DNA from: Bradyrhizobium sp. Ghvi
GTDB lineage: Bacteria > Pseudomonadota > Alphaproteobacteria > Rhizobiales > Xanthobacteraceae
DNA length: 64,000 nt
Assembly: GCF_900115265.1 (NCBI RefSeq)
Contig: NZ_FOVU01000004.1
Span: 432,987-496,986 of the forward strand
Direction: 5' to 3'
In this document: positions 7,991 to 16,643 of the stretch, in pieces
Numbering within the stretch: the first letter of the stretch is position 1
How the letters are laid out: each line of letters starts with the position of its first letter
Position numbers and translations under genes: made by a program
The notes under the pieces: generated by a model
The model's database searches: none
What the model saw: only the letters and a program-made list of their open reading frames with translations
Told to the model about the DNA's origin: nothing

Positions 7991-8083
7991 ACTCCACGCA
8001 ACGAACCCGTGGTTCCGACCGCTCGGCTTGCGCCCGGGAGCGGCGACCGAAGATGGTCGCCGAATATCAGGACCGCATCCGGA

Positions 8084-8743
8084 TCAATCAGCGATGATGG
8101 CCATTCGAACCAGCTTTGCACCTGGCTTATAATCGAGAATATCCACTTTTCCCGGCGCTCGCTCCAAGTCTTGGCCTCGCAGACTGTAAACGTCACCGGT
8201 ATGTTGACACTTCCACTCGCCGCTTCCCTCTAGTGGAAGGTCGATCTTCTCGCCAAAGGCGGAAACCCAGCCAATATGTCGGGCTGGTGATCCCATCATA
8301 AAAGACCAATCTTTTGTGCTCTTCGTGAGCGTAGAGCCGGCAGCGAGAAACGTCCCTTTGCCAACGGTGATATTTGGAACGACCGTCGAGTTGGCTCCGA
8401 ATGTCGTCCCTGTTTTCACAATAGTTTTCTTGAAAACAGCGTGCCGATTGATGGCCGCGCGGGGAAACGAAATGTGGGTGAAGACCATATAGGGAGCGCA
8501 GAACACGAAGTCTCCCAGCTCTACGTGGCCAAACACTGAGACCGAGTTGCCGATCCTGCATGCGTTGCCCACGATGGCATCTGGAGCAACGTAGGTATTT
8601 TGTCCCAGGCTACAATTCTCGCCTACGACAGCGCCATTATCGACGTGAGAGAATAGCCAGACGTTGGTGAACGCCCCAACGATTGCTCCAGGTTCGATGA
8701 CTGCAGTGGGGTGAACAAACGCCTCATTGACTCGGGTGTCCAT
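8084..8743 (-). CDS. Hexapeptide-repeat N-acetyltransferase, WbpD/WlbB-like
   Basis: A 219-residue left-handed beta-helix enzyme. It starts H-P-T-A-V-I-E-P-G-A-I-V-G and shows repeated hexapeptides (V-G-E-N-C-S-L-G-Q-N-T-Y-V-A) and the typical signatures F-C-A-P-Y-M-V-F-T-H, V-K-T-G-T-T-F-G-A-N-S-T-V and G-S-P-A-R-H-I-G-W. In this family (WbpD, WlbB) the enzyme acetylates the 3-amino group of UDP-2-acetamido-3-amino-2,3-dideoxy-glucuronate for O-antigen sugars. No partner genes (dehydrogenase, aminotransferase, glycosyltransferase) are nearby. The C-terminal 45 residues past the helix are extra and of unknown role. Confidence 0.85.
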   Translation of the reverse strand: MDTRVNEAFVHPTAVIEPGAIVGAFTNVWLFSHVDNGAVVGENCSLGQNTYVAPDAIVGNACRIGNSVSVFGHVELGDFVFCAPYMVFTHISFPRAAINRHAVFKKTIVKTGTTFGANSTVVPNITVGKGTFLAAGSTLTKSTKDWSFMMGSPARHIGWVSAFGEKIDLPLEGSGEWKCQHTGDVYSLRGQDLERAPGKVDILDYKPGAKLVRMAIIAD

Positions 8744-8876
8744 CTTTCGCCTCCGATGGGACGAATCTTACCATTACTATCTCCGCGGCGGTATCAAGCG
8801 CTGGCGAAAATGTCGAATCATAGGCGCTATCGTTAGCCTAATTATTAAAGCCGACGAAATCCGACAGCCCGGACAA

Positions 8877-9113
8877 CTACCGATATGCTGGCGGGCCTGC
8901 ATTTTCACGCCAGCTCTCGATAATGCCCCGCATGATCCGAGCGAACATCTTCGCCCAACTGAGAGCTTCCTCGCGGGGCACTTGCCCTGGACGCAGCCGT
9001 CGCGATGGCAGGTCGTCGAAATAGAAATATTGACTCCGGCGCCCATCAGAGAAGCGCACCTCGAAGCTACCAGTACCGGGCACAGTTTCGTGCTTGATGA
9101 GGCGGACAGTCAT
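8877..9113 (-). CDS. Small conserved rhizobial protein
   Basis: A 78-residue protein starting M-T-V-R-L-I-K-H-E at 9113. The pattern V-P-G-T-G-S-F-E-V-R-F-S-D-G-R and F-D-D-L-P-S-R-R-L-R-P is one I recognise as a small, frequently duplicated Bradyrhizobium protein of unknown function. It has a compact beta-rich N-terminus and a C-terminal helix (E-E-A-L-S-W-A-K-M-F-A-R). It lies alone and is read toward the acetyltransferase's promoter side. Confidence 0.75.
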   Translation of the reverse strand: MTVRLIKHETVPGTGSFEVRFSDGRRSQYFYFDDLPSRRLRPGQVPREEALSWAKMFARIMRGIIESWRENAGPPAYR

Positions 9114-9308
9114 GCCACTATGGAAGCGCTGCATCTGCGCAAGTCAATTTATCAATTCCTAGGATCGCTGGACGCTACCAAGACCCAGGGATAGGCGATG
9201 TGGATAAATTGGGTCCGACAGTAGCTTCCGATATTCAGAAATACCACTTGCTCCGTCGGGCAAAACAGTGGTTCATAGGGTGCTCCTGATGAATGAGGAG
9301 CGTGCCCG

Positions 9309-9527
9309 ATGGCCGAAGAATGCCAAGCCTCGTCTGAGCTGTCGAAGATCGCCAAACTCAATGGCGACTTCCGAAGAAACTACGGGCTGCTGCTCGGGGC
9401 GTTTCTGTTCCTGAGATCTATGAGTGCCGCGCGCGGCCGCTCTTGGCTTTGGGGCGGCATATTTTCCTTAGTCTCCTCGGCCGTGCTAGGTTGGCTGGGA
9501 AGGCATGGTCTTCCTTCGTTCTGGTGA
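9309..9527 (+). CDS. Small putative membrane protein
   Basis: A 72-residue frame with GGAG eight bases before the ATG. One or two short hydrophobic stretches are visible (Y-G-L-L-L-G-A-F-L-F-L, and W-G-G-I-F-S-L-V-S-S-A-V-L-G-W-L). It ends 22 bases before the recombinase start and could be co-transcribed with it. No family is recognised. It may be a chance frame, but the ribosome site and hydrophobic pattern favour a gene. Confidence 0.45.
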   Translation: MAEECQASSELSKIAKLNGDFRRNYGLLLGAFLFLRSMSAARGRSWLWGGIFSLVSSAVLGWLGRHGLPSFW

Positions 9528-9549
9528 CTGCCCGTCATGGAGGCATCAC

Positions 9550-11136
9550 ATGGTCAACGCGCTAATAGTGCGCCCTGGGACCAATTTGCTCTCGCCCACT
9601 AGTGAGGGGCGCGCCGCTCAGTATGTGCGGATGTCTACGGAACATCAGCGGTATTCGACCGAAAATCAAGCCGCTGCAATCGCAGTCTATGCCGCACAGC
9701 ATAGCCTTGCGATCGTTCGCACTTATAAGGATGAGGGGCGTAGCGGGCTTCGCATTCAACAGCGAACCGGCTTGGCCGAGCTGATCGATGACGTGCGAAG
9801 CGGGCGGGCGGACTTCGACCATATCCTGGTCTACGACGTGAGCCGATGGGGGCGCTTCCAAAATGTCGATGAGAGTGCCTATCACGAGTTCACCTGCCAA
9901 CTAGCGGGGATCAAGGTCTGCTATTGCGCGGAAGAGTTCGACAACGACGGCAGCGTCATCGCGAGCATCGTAAAGAACCTTAAGCGTGTGATGGCGGCCG
10001 AATACTCAAGAGAGCTGTCGGTTAAGGTCCATGCCGGCGCGTGTCGCGTGGCCAGCCTTGGTTTCAAGCAGGGCGGAGCTGCCGGCTACGCACTGCAACG
10101 CGAATTGGTCGACGAAGATCGGCTTCCGAGGGGGATCATCCTGAGCAAAGGCCAGCGAAAGCATCTGCAGACAGACCGGGTGCTGGTTCGCCCTGGCCCG
10201 GAGCAAGAGCAAAGAATTGTTGCTCAGATATTCCGCGAATACGTCGTTCACCGCAGATCCCAATCATCGATCGCACGTCTGCTCAACAAGGAGAAGGTAC
10301 CGAACCATCGAGGGACGCCATGGTCGGACGATATGATCCGCAACATTCTGAAAAACGAGGCCTATATCGGCAACAGCGTTTACAACCGCAAGTCCTTCAA
10401 GCTCAAGCAGGTGATGAAGAAAAACCCACCGGAGCTTTGGGTAAGGGCCACAGGTCTGTATGAGCCGATTGTCGACACGAGCATCTTCCGCAAAGCTCAA
10501 GTATTGCTCAGCGAGCAATACGTTAGGCTGTCTGACGAAGCGTTGCTCAAAAAGCTAAGGGAGGCACTTTCCATCAATGGCAAGCTGAGCGTCTCGATCA
10601 TGGCGGCAATGGACGGAATGCCGAGCCCAGCTCTGTATGCTTACCGATTTGGCAGTCTCAGGGCAGCGTTCCGTCGTGTCGGCTACGTGAACTCGGAGCG
10701 CGACTTCGATTACCTCGATGCGCGCCTGGAGTCTGACGCCGAGTTGTCGAGGCAGGCGTCGCTGATAGCTACTCGCATACGTGCACTTGGCGCTGCGGCC
10801 ATCTTCAACGAGAGTACGAAGGTCCTGATGGTGGACGGCAAGCTCGGCATTTCGCTGCGAATGGCACGCTACTACACTGCGCCCCGGCACGCGCCTGTCT
10901 GGTTGGTGCACCGAAGGACCGCGGAGCCTGCTGAGCATCTTCTGGCTTTGCGGCTGGACGAGGAAAGAAACCGAGAGGTGAGGGACTACTTCCTTGTTCC
11001 CCTGAGCGAGATGGCGTCCCAGGTGATTGCGCTCACGACCACATCACGGTCCCGATTTGCGGCTTATCGCTGCGCTACCGTCGATGATGTTTTGCGAGCT
11101 GTGATGACGAAGGTTGGAGCGTTGCCGTCGCGTTAG
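9550..11136 (+). CDS. Large serine recombinase (resolvase/invertase superfamily)
   Basis: A 528-residue site-specific recombinase. The catalytic domain (about 20-160) has Y-V-R-M-S-T-E with Ser29 as nucleophile, then D-E-G-R-S-G and V-Y-D-V-S-R-W-G-R-F (about 94-103). The recombinase domain follows (I-V-A-Q-I-F-R-E-Y-V, R-N-I-L-K-N-E-A-Y-I-G-N). No CxxC zinc ribbon is seen after it. Instead, residues about 330-400 carry a G-K-L-S-V-S-I-M...M-P-S-P...F-G-S-L-R-A-A-F-R-R-V-G-Y element like the DNA-binding repeats linked to homing endonucleases. The start at 9550 has a GGAGG site; an upstream start at 9505 lacks one. It probably moved this DNA or a nested element. Confidence 0.9.
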   Translation: MVNALIVRPGTNLLSPTSEGRAAQYVRMSTEHQRYSTENQAAAIAVYAAQHSLAIVRTYKDEGRSGLRIQQRTGLAELIDDVRSGRADFDHILVYDVSRWGRFQNVDESAYHEFTCQLAGIKVCYCAEEFDNDGSVIASIVKNLKRVMAAEYSRELSVKVHAGACRVASLGFKQGGAAGYALQRELVDEDRLPRGIILSKGQRKHLQTDRVLVRPGPEQEQRIVAQIFREYVVHRRSQSSIARLLNKEKVPNHRGTPWSDDMIRNILKNEAYIGNSVYNRKSFKLKQVMKKNPPELWVRATGLYEPIVDTSIFRKAQVLLSEQYVRLSDEALLKKLREALSINGKLSVSIMAAMDGMPSPALYAYRFGSLRAAFRRVGYVNSERDFDYLDARLESDAELSRQASLIATRIRALGAAAIFNESTKVLMVDGKLGISLRMARYYTAPRHAPVWLVHRRTAEPAEHLLALRLDEERNREVRDYFLVPLSEMASQVIALTTTSRSRFAAYRCATVDDVLRAVMTKVGALPSR

Positions 11137-11351
11137 CGACCGTTACGATGAACGCAGCGGATGTTCCGCCGTGTGTGCACGGCTTTAAACGCTACGGCAG
11201 ATTAGGACACAAGAATGAGGCCGCCAACTGAGGTGGCCCTTCTCTGTCCCTTCCTGGTCTTCGCCTTGCCGCTTGGACCTGTCATTTTTGACAAGTGCGG
11301 CCCACTCCCAAGAAGGGCACATGATCGCCTCGAAAGAGGAGGGCTATCGCG

Positions 11352-11570
11352 GTGCAGCGCTACTATTTTCCGATCATTCACAATGGGCAATTACAGGCTG
11401 ACGATGTGGGCGAGCAATTTAGCTCGGCTGATCTAGCGGATGACTACGGCAGCCGCGTCGCTCGGGACATCGGCAGCGATCCTGAGTACTGTACCGTTAG
11501 TGGCACGATTGTTGTTGTCGACGGGGACGGTTCAGAGATCGCGCGGCACGCTGTCGATTCTCGAACCTAA
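11352..11570 (+). CDS. DUF6894-like small protein
   Basis: A 72-residue protein starting with GTG (11352), with GAGGAGG about ten bases upstream. The pattern R-Y-Y-F-P-I...N-G-Q-L-Q-A-D-D-V-G...F-S-S-A-D-L-A, ending I-V-V-V-D-G-D-G-S-E-I-A-R-H-A-V, is that of the small rhizobial family I know as DUF6894 (usually R-Y-F-F-x-x-x-x-G, then D-x-x-G). Function unknown. Confidence 0.7.
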   Translation: MQRYYFPIIHNGQLQADDVGEQFSSADLADDYGSRVARDIGSDPEYCTVSGTIVVVDGDGSEIARHAVDSRT

Positions 11571-11772
11571 TCCGGTCAAGCCAGACATGCCCCTTCGACA
11601 GTCCACCCTGGACGCCGAAGAATGCGCAGTTGCCAGCCGGTTTAGACACTCTGCATTAGGATCCGTCGCGATGAGCCCCCCAGGGGGATCCTCTTTGACG
11701 TGGCAGTTTACAATCTACCGAATCATAGGTTGAGTTCACGAGGAGCATCAACCAAAAAGTTCGGCGTAAGGG

Positions 11773-13263
11773 ATGAACGATCCTGCTTCGCACATTTGGC
11801 GGCTTTGTTTGGATCAGGCCAGCGGGATGATCGAAGCCGCTCATCGCCTGAACGAAACGCAGAGATGGCCACATATTGTCTATCACCTTAGCTTGCTTGC
11901 CCTCGAAGAGGTCGGGAAAGCAAGCATGGTGGCGGCCAAATCCGTGGCTAACGCGCATTCGGATGGCGATTGGTTCGATCGGTGGTTTGATAGTCACCGC
12001 CGAAAGCTGCAGTGGGCGGTCTGGTCTCCACTAACCAGGCTTGATCCGGCGGATTTTGAACAAGCGCGTCAGTTTGCGGAACGCGCTCATAGAGTGCGGC
12101 TGGACTCGCTTTATGTCGATACGAACGCGGATCTGGCAGATCCGCCGCCCCATGAAAACGTTCTGCAGGATGACGCCGATCAGATTCTCGTGCTTGCCCG
12201 ATCCCGCCTTGAACATGAATTGCAAGCGAGAGGTGCCGCCGTCGAGGTAGACGAACTCACGACGTGGTTTCTAGACACAATGACCGACCAGGACCGGTCG
12301 CGCACTCTATTGAGTCCGGGCTTCCTTCTGCAATTTGAGGTTTTGGGATCTAAACCAAGAGAGTGGGTCGCATGGGCTCGAGCCGAGATGGCGCGACTTG
12401 ACGCAGAAGCCGAAGAGTTTCTGAAAGCGGAGCTCGCGAGGCCCGCCGCGAAATCTGGAACGGCAAAACCGAAATGGAGGGCGAACGCCTCAGTTTACAC
12501 ACCGTCGCATTCGCTCCGCGCCAAAGTTTTAGCGAGATGGAACGACCGCATTGAACCGGTCCAGTTTCTCTGGACGGGAAAGAAGGATGCCCTCACCCTT
12601 CAGATATCTTTGAGCGACAATCGACCTCTTCAGGATCTTGCTGGCAGGCTCATCAGCCTAGGTAAGTTAGCTGTCGCCTGCATCAGCATCGGAAGCCTTG
12701 GCTATTTCTGGTTCCAACGGCCGGGCTTCCAGCAAAAGATGTTTAAAGAGGTTCGCGACCTTGAGCATAACCGCCCCATGGATCTCGTTACGCCCGAAAC
12801 TTTTTGGGATGACGGTCGAGCTGTCGCACTAACGGATGCGCATATTGATAATGCCCTAGGCTGCATGATGGCGTATGCGCCGCTGCCGGAGGCCGAAGCT
12901 GAGCCAATCTTTTCTCCGTACTTCAACGGACTCGCAATGATTGCGAAGTCAGACACGTTCTACCGCTTCGATGATTTGGCCCGGCATGAATTTGTGAGGA
13001 GCTTGGCCGGAGCATTGCGTCATTACGGCGGATGGAACGGGGCGCCAGATGAATTTGAAGCGCAACTCCATCTCGGCTTCTCTCCATTCATGCCCGAGCG
13101 GCAGCACCGCGAGAAGGTGTTTCAATCTCTCAAGACGCGGGGTGACCCAAATGATACCCCGTTGGCCAATTTGCGCACGGCAAAGCACATGGCAGATCTT
13201 TACTTGGTGCACATCGCCAGCCGAACATGGAAAACCATTCTCGATAAGCATGGGACGGACTAG
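11773..13263 (+). CDS. AbiV-like protein with long unknown C-terminal domain
   Basis: A 496-residue protein. The first 90 residues match the AbiV abortive-infection pattern: a helix with A-S-G-M-I-E-A-A-H-R-L, then H-L-S-L-L-A-L-E-E-V-G-K-A-S (residues 38-51) and H-R-R-K-L-Q (75-80). AbiV from Lactococcus blocks phage translation and is about 200 residues long; the remaining 400 residues here are not part of that family. They include a hydrophobic segment (about 296-312) and a C-terminal helix-rich part. The ribosome site is weak (AAGGG directly before the ATG). It leads the four-gene set, ending 11 bases before the next gene. Confidence 0.7.
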   Translation: MNDPASHIWRLCLDQASGMIEAAHRLNETQRWPHIVYHLSLLALEEVGKASMVAAKSVANAHSDGDWFDRWFDSHRRKLQWAVWSPLTRLDPADFEQARQFAERAHRVRLDSLYVDTNADLADPPPHENVLQDDADQILVLARSRLEHELQARGAAVEVDELTTWFLDTMTDQDRSRTLLSPGFLLQFEVLGSKPREWVAWARAEMARLDAEAEEFLKAELARPAAKSGTAKPKWRANASVYTPSHSLRAKVLARWNDRIEPVQFLWTGKKDALTLQISLSDNRPLQDLAGRLISLGKLAVACISIGSLGYFWFQRPGFQQKMFKEVRDLEHNRPMDLVTPETFWDDGRAVALTDAHIDNALGCMMAYAPLPEAEAEPIFSPYFNGLAMIAKSDTFYRFDDLARHEFVRSLAGALRHYGGWNGAPDEFEAQLHLGFSPFMPERQHREKVFQSLKTRGDPNDTPLANLRTAKHMADLYLVHIASRTWKTILDKHGTD

Positions 13264-13274
13264 GGGGTGTGCAT

Positions 13275-14540
13275 ATGACTTCTGAGATATTCGAGTTGGC
13301 GATTGAATCGATTACAGCGGCCCACATCGATAGCCTCATAGCTTCCCAAATGGAGGAAGGGCCGCGTTTTGAATTGAAGAGGGCGCTGGCGACGAACGAC
13401 GGCCGAGCCGATCGATGGATGCGCGACCAGAGCTTGATCGGGAGCGTTGCCCGCGACGACATAGCCAAAGAGGTCGTAGCGTTCGCCAACGCCTACGGTG
13501 GCGTAGTCATAATCGGCATCGAAGAAACAGACGACAACCCGAAGCGGGCCAGGTCAGTCTTCGAGCCGCTTATCCCAGCAGTCCATGATTGTGCTGATCG
13601 CCTGGTGCAGTCTCTTCGGAGCATTATCGATCCCCCACTCCCGATGCTCGAAGCCCGGGGCATTGAAGTCTCCGATGGTGCCGGCGTCATAGTTGTGCAG
13701 GTTGGCTCCTCGCCATCCGCGCCCCACGGGTTTGGACGCCCATCAAATGCTTACGTCAGGCGTGGTAGCAACTCAGAGCCGCTAGTGATGAGGGACATTC
13801 AAGCCATCTTCTACGAGCGCCGAACTCGGCTTGAGCGCGTCGCACGGGTTGCTGACGAACAATTTTCGCAAGCAGAGGTGATCGCCAAGCAATGGCGGTC
13901 TGGTCACTTGATGCAGCCGGATACAAACCAACCGGTGGACGCTTCAAACGGCCTACTGTTCCAGCTCTCTCTCATCAGCTCGGAGGACTTGGCGATCGAC
14001 AATCTGCCCGACCGCTTTCATCAGAAGCCGATCAGATCCGCAAAGCCGAACCTAAGAAGCCTTGTCGAGCTTCCGAACTGGACCAGCGATTGGAAGCGCG
14101 GTTACCGTTCCGCGTTGTACTCGTTCGGATATACATCGAACCTGTCGAAGGTCACGATCCGGGCTGATGGGCTCATTACACTTTTACTTGTGCGTGCCGA
14201 CAATAAATTCCACCCATCCTGGTACTCGGCCATCATGGCTCAAGGTTTCTTCTTGACGGAATGGGTGCGCCGTTGGCTCGGTCGACCAGATGTCGAGTTC
14301 GTGGTTCAAGGTAAATTTGAGAAGTCGGGCAATCCAGCCATACCACAAAACAACGGCCTTTTTGATACCTGGGTGAGCATTCCATGGGACTCAGCCGTGA
14401 TCGGACCCTACTCACTCACTTCTCGATCTAACTTTCCTATCGTACACGACGTCATCGAACGAGAGGTGTGGGATCTCTTTGGGTCTGTGCGAGACGCTGG
14501 CCTGCAAATTGATTGGAACCAACAGATTGATGGCTCCTGA
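13275..14540 (+). CDS. Schlafen/AlbA_2-domain protein
   Basis: A 421-residue protein. Residues 28-185 form an AlbA_2 (Schlafen-type) domain: E-G-P-R-F-E-L-K-R (28-36), I-A-K-E-V-V-A-F-A-N-A-Y-G-G-V-V-I-I-G-I (63-82), and the closing A-Y-V-R-R-G-S-N-S-E-P (159-169). AlbA_2 proteins include nucleases and ATP-binding regulators, and some act in phage defence. The C-terminal 235 residues are unfamiliar. I prefer the ATG at 13275; a GTG two codons earlier also fits. A GGGGG stretch precedes it. It belongs to the operon 11773-16083. Confidence 0.78.
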   Translation: MTSEIFELAIESITAAHIDSLIASQMEEGPRFELKRALATNDGRADRWMRDQSLIGSVARDDIAKEVVAFANAYGGVVIIGIEETDDNPKRARSVFEPLIPAVHDCADRLVQSLRSIIDPPLPMLEARGIEVSDGAGVIVVQVGSSPSAPHGFGRPSNAYVRRGSNSEPLVMRDIQAIFYERRTRLERVARVADEQFSQAEVIAKQWRSGHLMQPDTNQPVDASNGLLFQLSLISSEDLAIDNLPDRFHQKPIRSAKPNLRSLVELPNWTSDWKRGYRSALYSFGYTSNLSKVTIRADGLITLLLVRADNKFHPSWYSAIMAQGFFLTEWVRRWLGRPDVEFVVQGKFEKSGNPAIPQNNGLFDTWVSIPWDSAVIGPYSLTSRSNFPIVHDVIEREVWDLFGSVRDAGLQIDWNQQIDGS

Positions 14541-14577
14541 CGACGAGAAGCCTCACGCCGAGCGAGGCTAGGTGGTT

Positions 14578-15471
14578 ATGTCAGATGGAAAGCCGCGGGA
14601 TCACCATTTTGTACCCGTCTTTTATCTGCGCCAATGGCATAACGGTAATCAGAAGCTATTTGAGCACAAGCGTGTCCATGGGGGCCGGATCGCACAAAAA
14701 GAAGTGGGCGCGACTTCGACAGGTTTTCAGCGCGATCTGTACGCATTCCCCGCACTGGGTCCGGTTGGCTACGACCAGTATCTTGAAAATCGTTTTTTCA
14801 AACTTGTTGACGACGAGGGCGCGAAGGCTCTGCATCGCCTCTTGCTACGCGATCCGAAGCCCTGGACGCCCGAGCATCGCAGCGCCTGGTCACGGTTTCT
14901 ATTAAGCGTCAGGCTTCGCCATCCAGACGCAGTGGATGAGCTGAGAGCGGCCATCCCCGTCGCGTGGAACCGGGGGAGCGCAGCTTCTCAGACCAAATAC
15001 GAGCAGCTGCGCAAACCCGATGATCCCGAGACCTTCGAAGAATTTATTGTCCGTCGGGATCCTAACGTCTTGGACAAGGTAAGCGTTAACATGATCATGC
15101 GGGCGATCGAAAACGTCGAGATTGGAACACACATCAACGGAATGCATTGGCGCGTTTTTGAGGTTAAGGGCTCAAAGCACGACTTGATAACCTCCGACCG
15201 ACCTGCTCACTACCACCGCCTGAAAGAGGAGCGTGGGTTCATCTCGCTCCCGATTGCCCCACGAAAATTGTTTGTTGCCGCCAACAGTCCTCGAATCCTG
15301 AGTGACTTACTGGACGTCAATCCAACGAGGGTCGTCTCTGAGGTGAATAAACGGATCGCCGCTCAGGCCCGGCGATACGTCTACACGCAATCGCGGGAGG
15401 CAAACGCAAAGCTCATCGAAAAATACTTCGGGGTGGCCTTGGAACCATCTCCGCTTTTCCCCAGCTTATAG
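14578..15471 (+). CDS. DUF4238 family protein
   Basis: A 297-residue protein beginning with the DUF4238 signature H-H-F-V-P-V-F-Y-L-R-Q-W (residues 9-20), then an L-F-E-H-K-R region, Y-L-E-N-R-F-F-K-L-V-D-D-E-G-A and a second conserved part, H-D-L-I-T-S-D-R-P. The pattern is typical of the family, whose biochemistry is unknown to me. Start at the ATG 14578 (a GTG two codons upstream is possible). It begins 37 bases after the AlbA_2 gene and shares its direction. The conserved His, Asp and Lys residues would fit a nuclease-like fold, but that is speculation. Confidence 0.8.
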   Translation: MSDGKPRDHHFVPVFYLRQWHNGNQKLFEHKRVHGGRIAQKEVGATSTGFQRDLYAFPALGPVGYDQYLENRFFKLVDDEGAKALHRLLLRDPKPWTPEHRSAWSRFLLSVRLRHPDAVDELRAAIPVAWNRGSAASQTKYEQLRKPDDPETFEEFIVRRDPNVLDKVSVNMIMRAIENVEIGTHINGMHWRVFEVKGSKHDLITSDRPAHYHRLKEERGFISLPIAPRKLFVAANSPRILSDLLDVNPTRVVSEVNKRIAAQARRYVYTQSREANAKLIEKYFGVALEPSPLFPSL

Positions 15472-15510
15472 TGCGGCAAGCCATTCCGCGACATCTCAGG
15501 AGAAACAGCG

Positions 15511-16083
15511 ATGAATCTCGACAGATTATTGAAAGAGATCATCCCCTATCGAATGTCCGCAGTCAGCGCACTCAATTTGGCAACTCGCCTTGCAGCGGAT
15601 GCGGACAAGCCGAAAGCAATTCAGATCTATATCGATGGCAAATTGCGCATTGAAGGCAATCTTTTTGCCTTTACCAATCCAGCGATTGAAGCGGGGTTAG
15701 TTCATTGCCGCGCATTGCTGGAATTTTTGGGCCTGAACGCGAGTCGACAAGGCCGCATAGTCAACGTCAGCGGGCGCCGGCCTACCGATGTTGGAATAGA
15801 AAGTTTCTCAAATACGAGTGGTGGACTCTCAATGGTCAGTCCTGAAGCTGCACTTGCCCGTTACGAGGGAGGCAAAGAGGAAGCCGAGCGAGCGCTCCTG
15901 ACCGTCTTCCAAGTAACGAACAAGGGAATAGCCCATGTGACAGAAGACTTGCTGGACAATCCCGAGCATGGGCGCCTAATCGAGATTGCAAGCCGAGGAG
16001 TGCCGTCGCTGGTGGTCAGCTATCTATACACACCAATGGGATTGCCGGCGCCTGACTACAAGCTCTCGCATAGGAGGGCATAA
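15511..16083 (+). CDS. Hypothetical protein, possibly HEPN-like
   Basis: A 190-residue protein with an AGGAG ribosome site nine bases before the ATG. It has a helix with A-G-L-V-H-C-R-A-L-L-E-F-L-G-L (about 70-84) and, later, V-T-N-K-G-I-A-H-V-T (about 137-146). An R-A-L-L-E-F helix followed by an N-K-x-x-A-H-x-T motif is a layout I associate with HEPN-type helical proteins, so an RNase or nucleotide-transferase partner role is imaginable; no clear Rx4-6H pair is confirmed. Last gene of the four-gene set, 420 bases from the att site. Confidence 0.6.
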   Translation: MNLDRLLKEIIPYRMSAVSALNLATRLAADADKPKAIQIYIDGKLRIEGNLFAFTNPAIEAGLVHCRALLEFLGLNASRQGRIVNVSGRRPTDVGIESFSNTSGGLSMVSPEAALARYEGGKEEAERALLTVFQVTNKGIAHVTEDLLDNPEHGRLIEIASRGVPSLVVSYLYTPMGLPAPDYKLSHRRA

Positions 16084-16505
16084 CAACGGTTACTCTTTGG
16101 GAGAGACTTTTCCTCAGCCTTATGGGCTGTCAAGGCGGCATCCTACTGCGGTCTGCTTGACATTTCTCATCAAGAAATGGTCTGCCGCGGCAGCGCTGGT
16201 CGCGTCCGCATTTTATTTGTTGCTTTCGGGGGCGGAGGGCGCAACGCAAAGGTCGTTCTTCCGCTGGTGGATAGCCGTCGCGCCTGTTCGAGGGACTTCA
16301 AGAACTCGGGCGGGTCTTCCATGTCGCTGAAGTACTTTGGTCGCTCGGCTACCACTTTCGGCCTCCTGGAACGCGCGTCGTCTTCTCCGGCGACTTTGCT
16401 GGGGTGGCCTATCAGCGTTCTGAACCCACAAAATTCTCCAATGCCGTCAATGGGCGAACGGATCGGGAAAGTTCAGAATGCCCTTTGATTTTGCTTAGGG
16501 ACTGA
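16084..16505. other. No clear gene between defence-like set and att site
   Basis: Several short frames cross this stretch in both directions, but none is convincing. One leftward frame (16170-16355) has a peptide-like part, P-K-Y-F-S-D-M-E-D-P-P-E-F-L, that could be a gene fragment. No terminator with a T run is visible after 16083. Confidence 0.4.
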
Positions 16506-16555
16506 GCGGATTTCGATTCCGAGGGTCGGAGGTTCGAATCCTTCCGAGCGCGCCA
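16506..16555 (+). other. tRNA-Arg(TCG) 3' part: island attachment site (attR-like)
   Basis: The sequence reads as a tRNA from the anticodon stem to the end: C-G-G-A stem, loop TTTCGAT with anticodon TCG (Arg), a 5-base variable loop, T stem GGAGG / CCTTC around TTCGAAT, acceptor strand CGAGCGC, then G and the encoded CCA (16553-16555). No D arm or 5' acceptor GCGCTCG is present upstream, and position 43 breaks the last anticodon-stem pair. A 3' tRNA piece without its 5' half is the standard signature of the far end of an integrated element. The opposite strand gives the familiar spurious peptide G-R-I-R-T-S-D-P-R. Confidence 0.82.
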
Positions 16556-16643
16556 TTTAAGGCAAAGCCGTTGCGGGCTGGCGGCCGCAATCCGTACGGC
16601 CTCACGAGGCCAGGGCAGGCGATTCGCAGTGCGGTTACTGTTG

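Noticed and set aside
16170..16355. Possible small leftward gene
   Set aside because: Has a peptide-like stretch but no ribosome site and runs into low-complexity sequence; kept only as a possible fragment.
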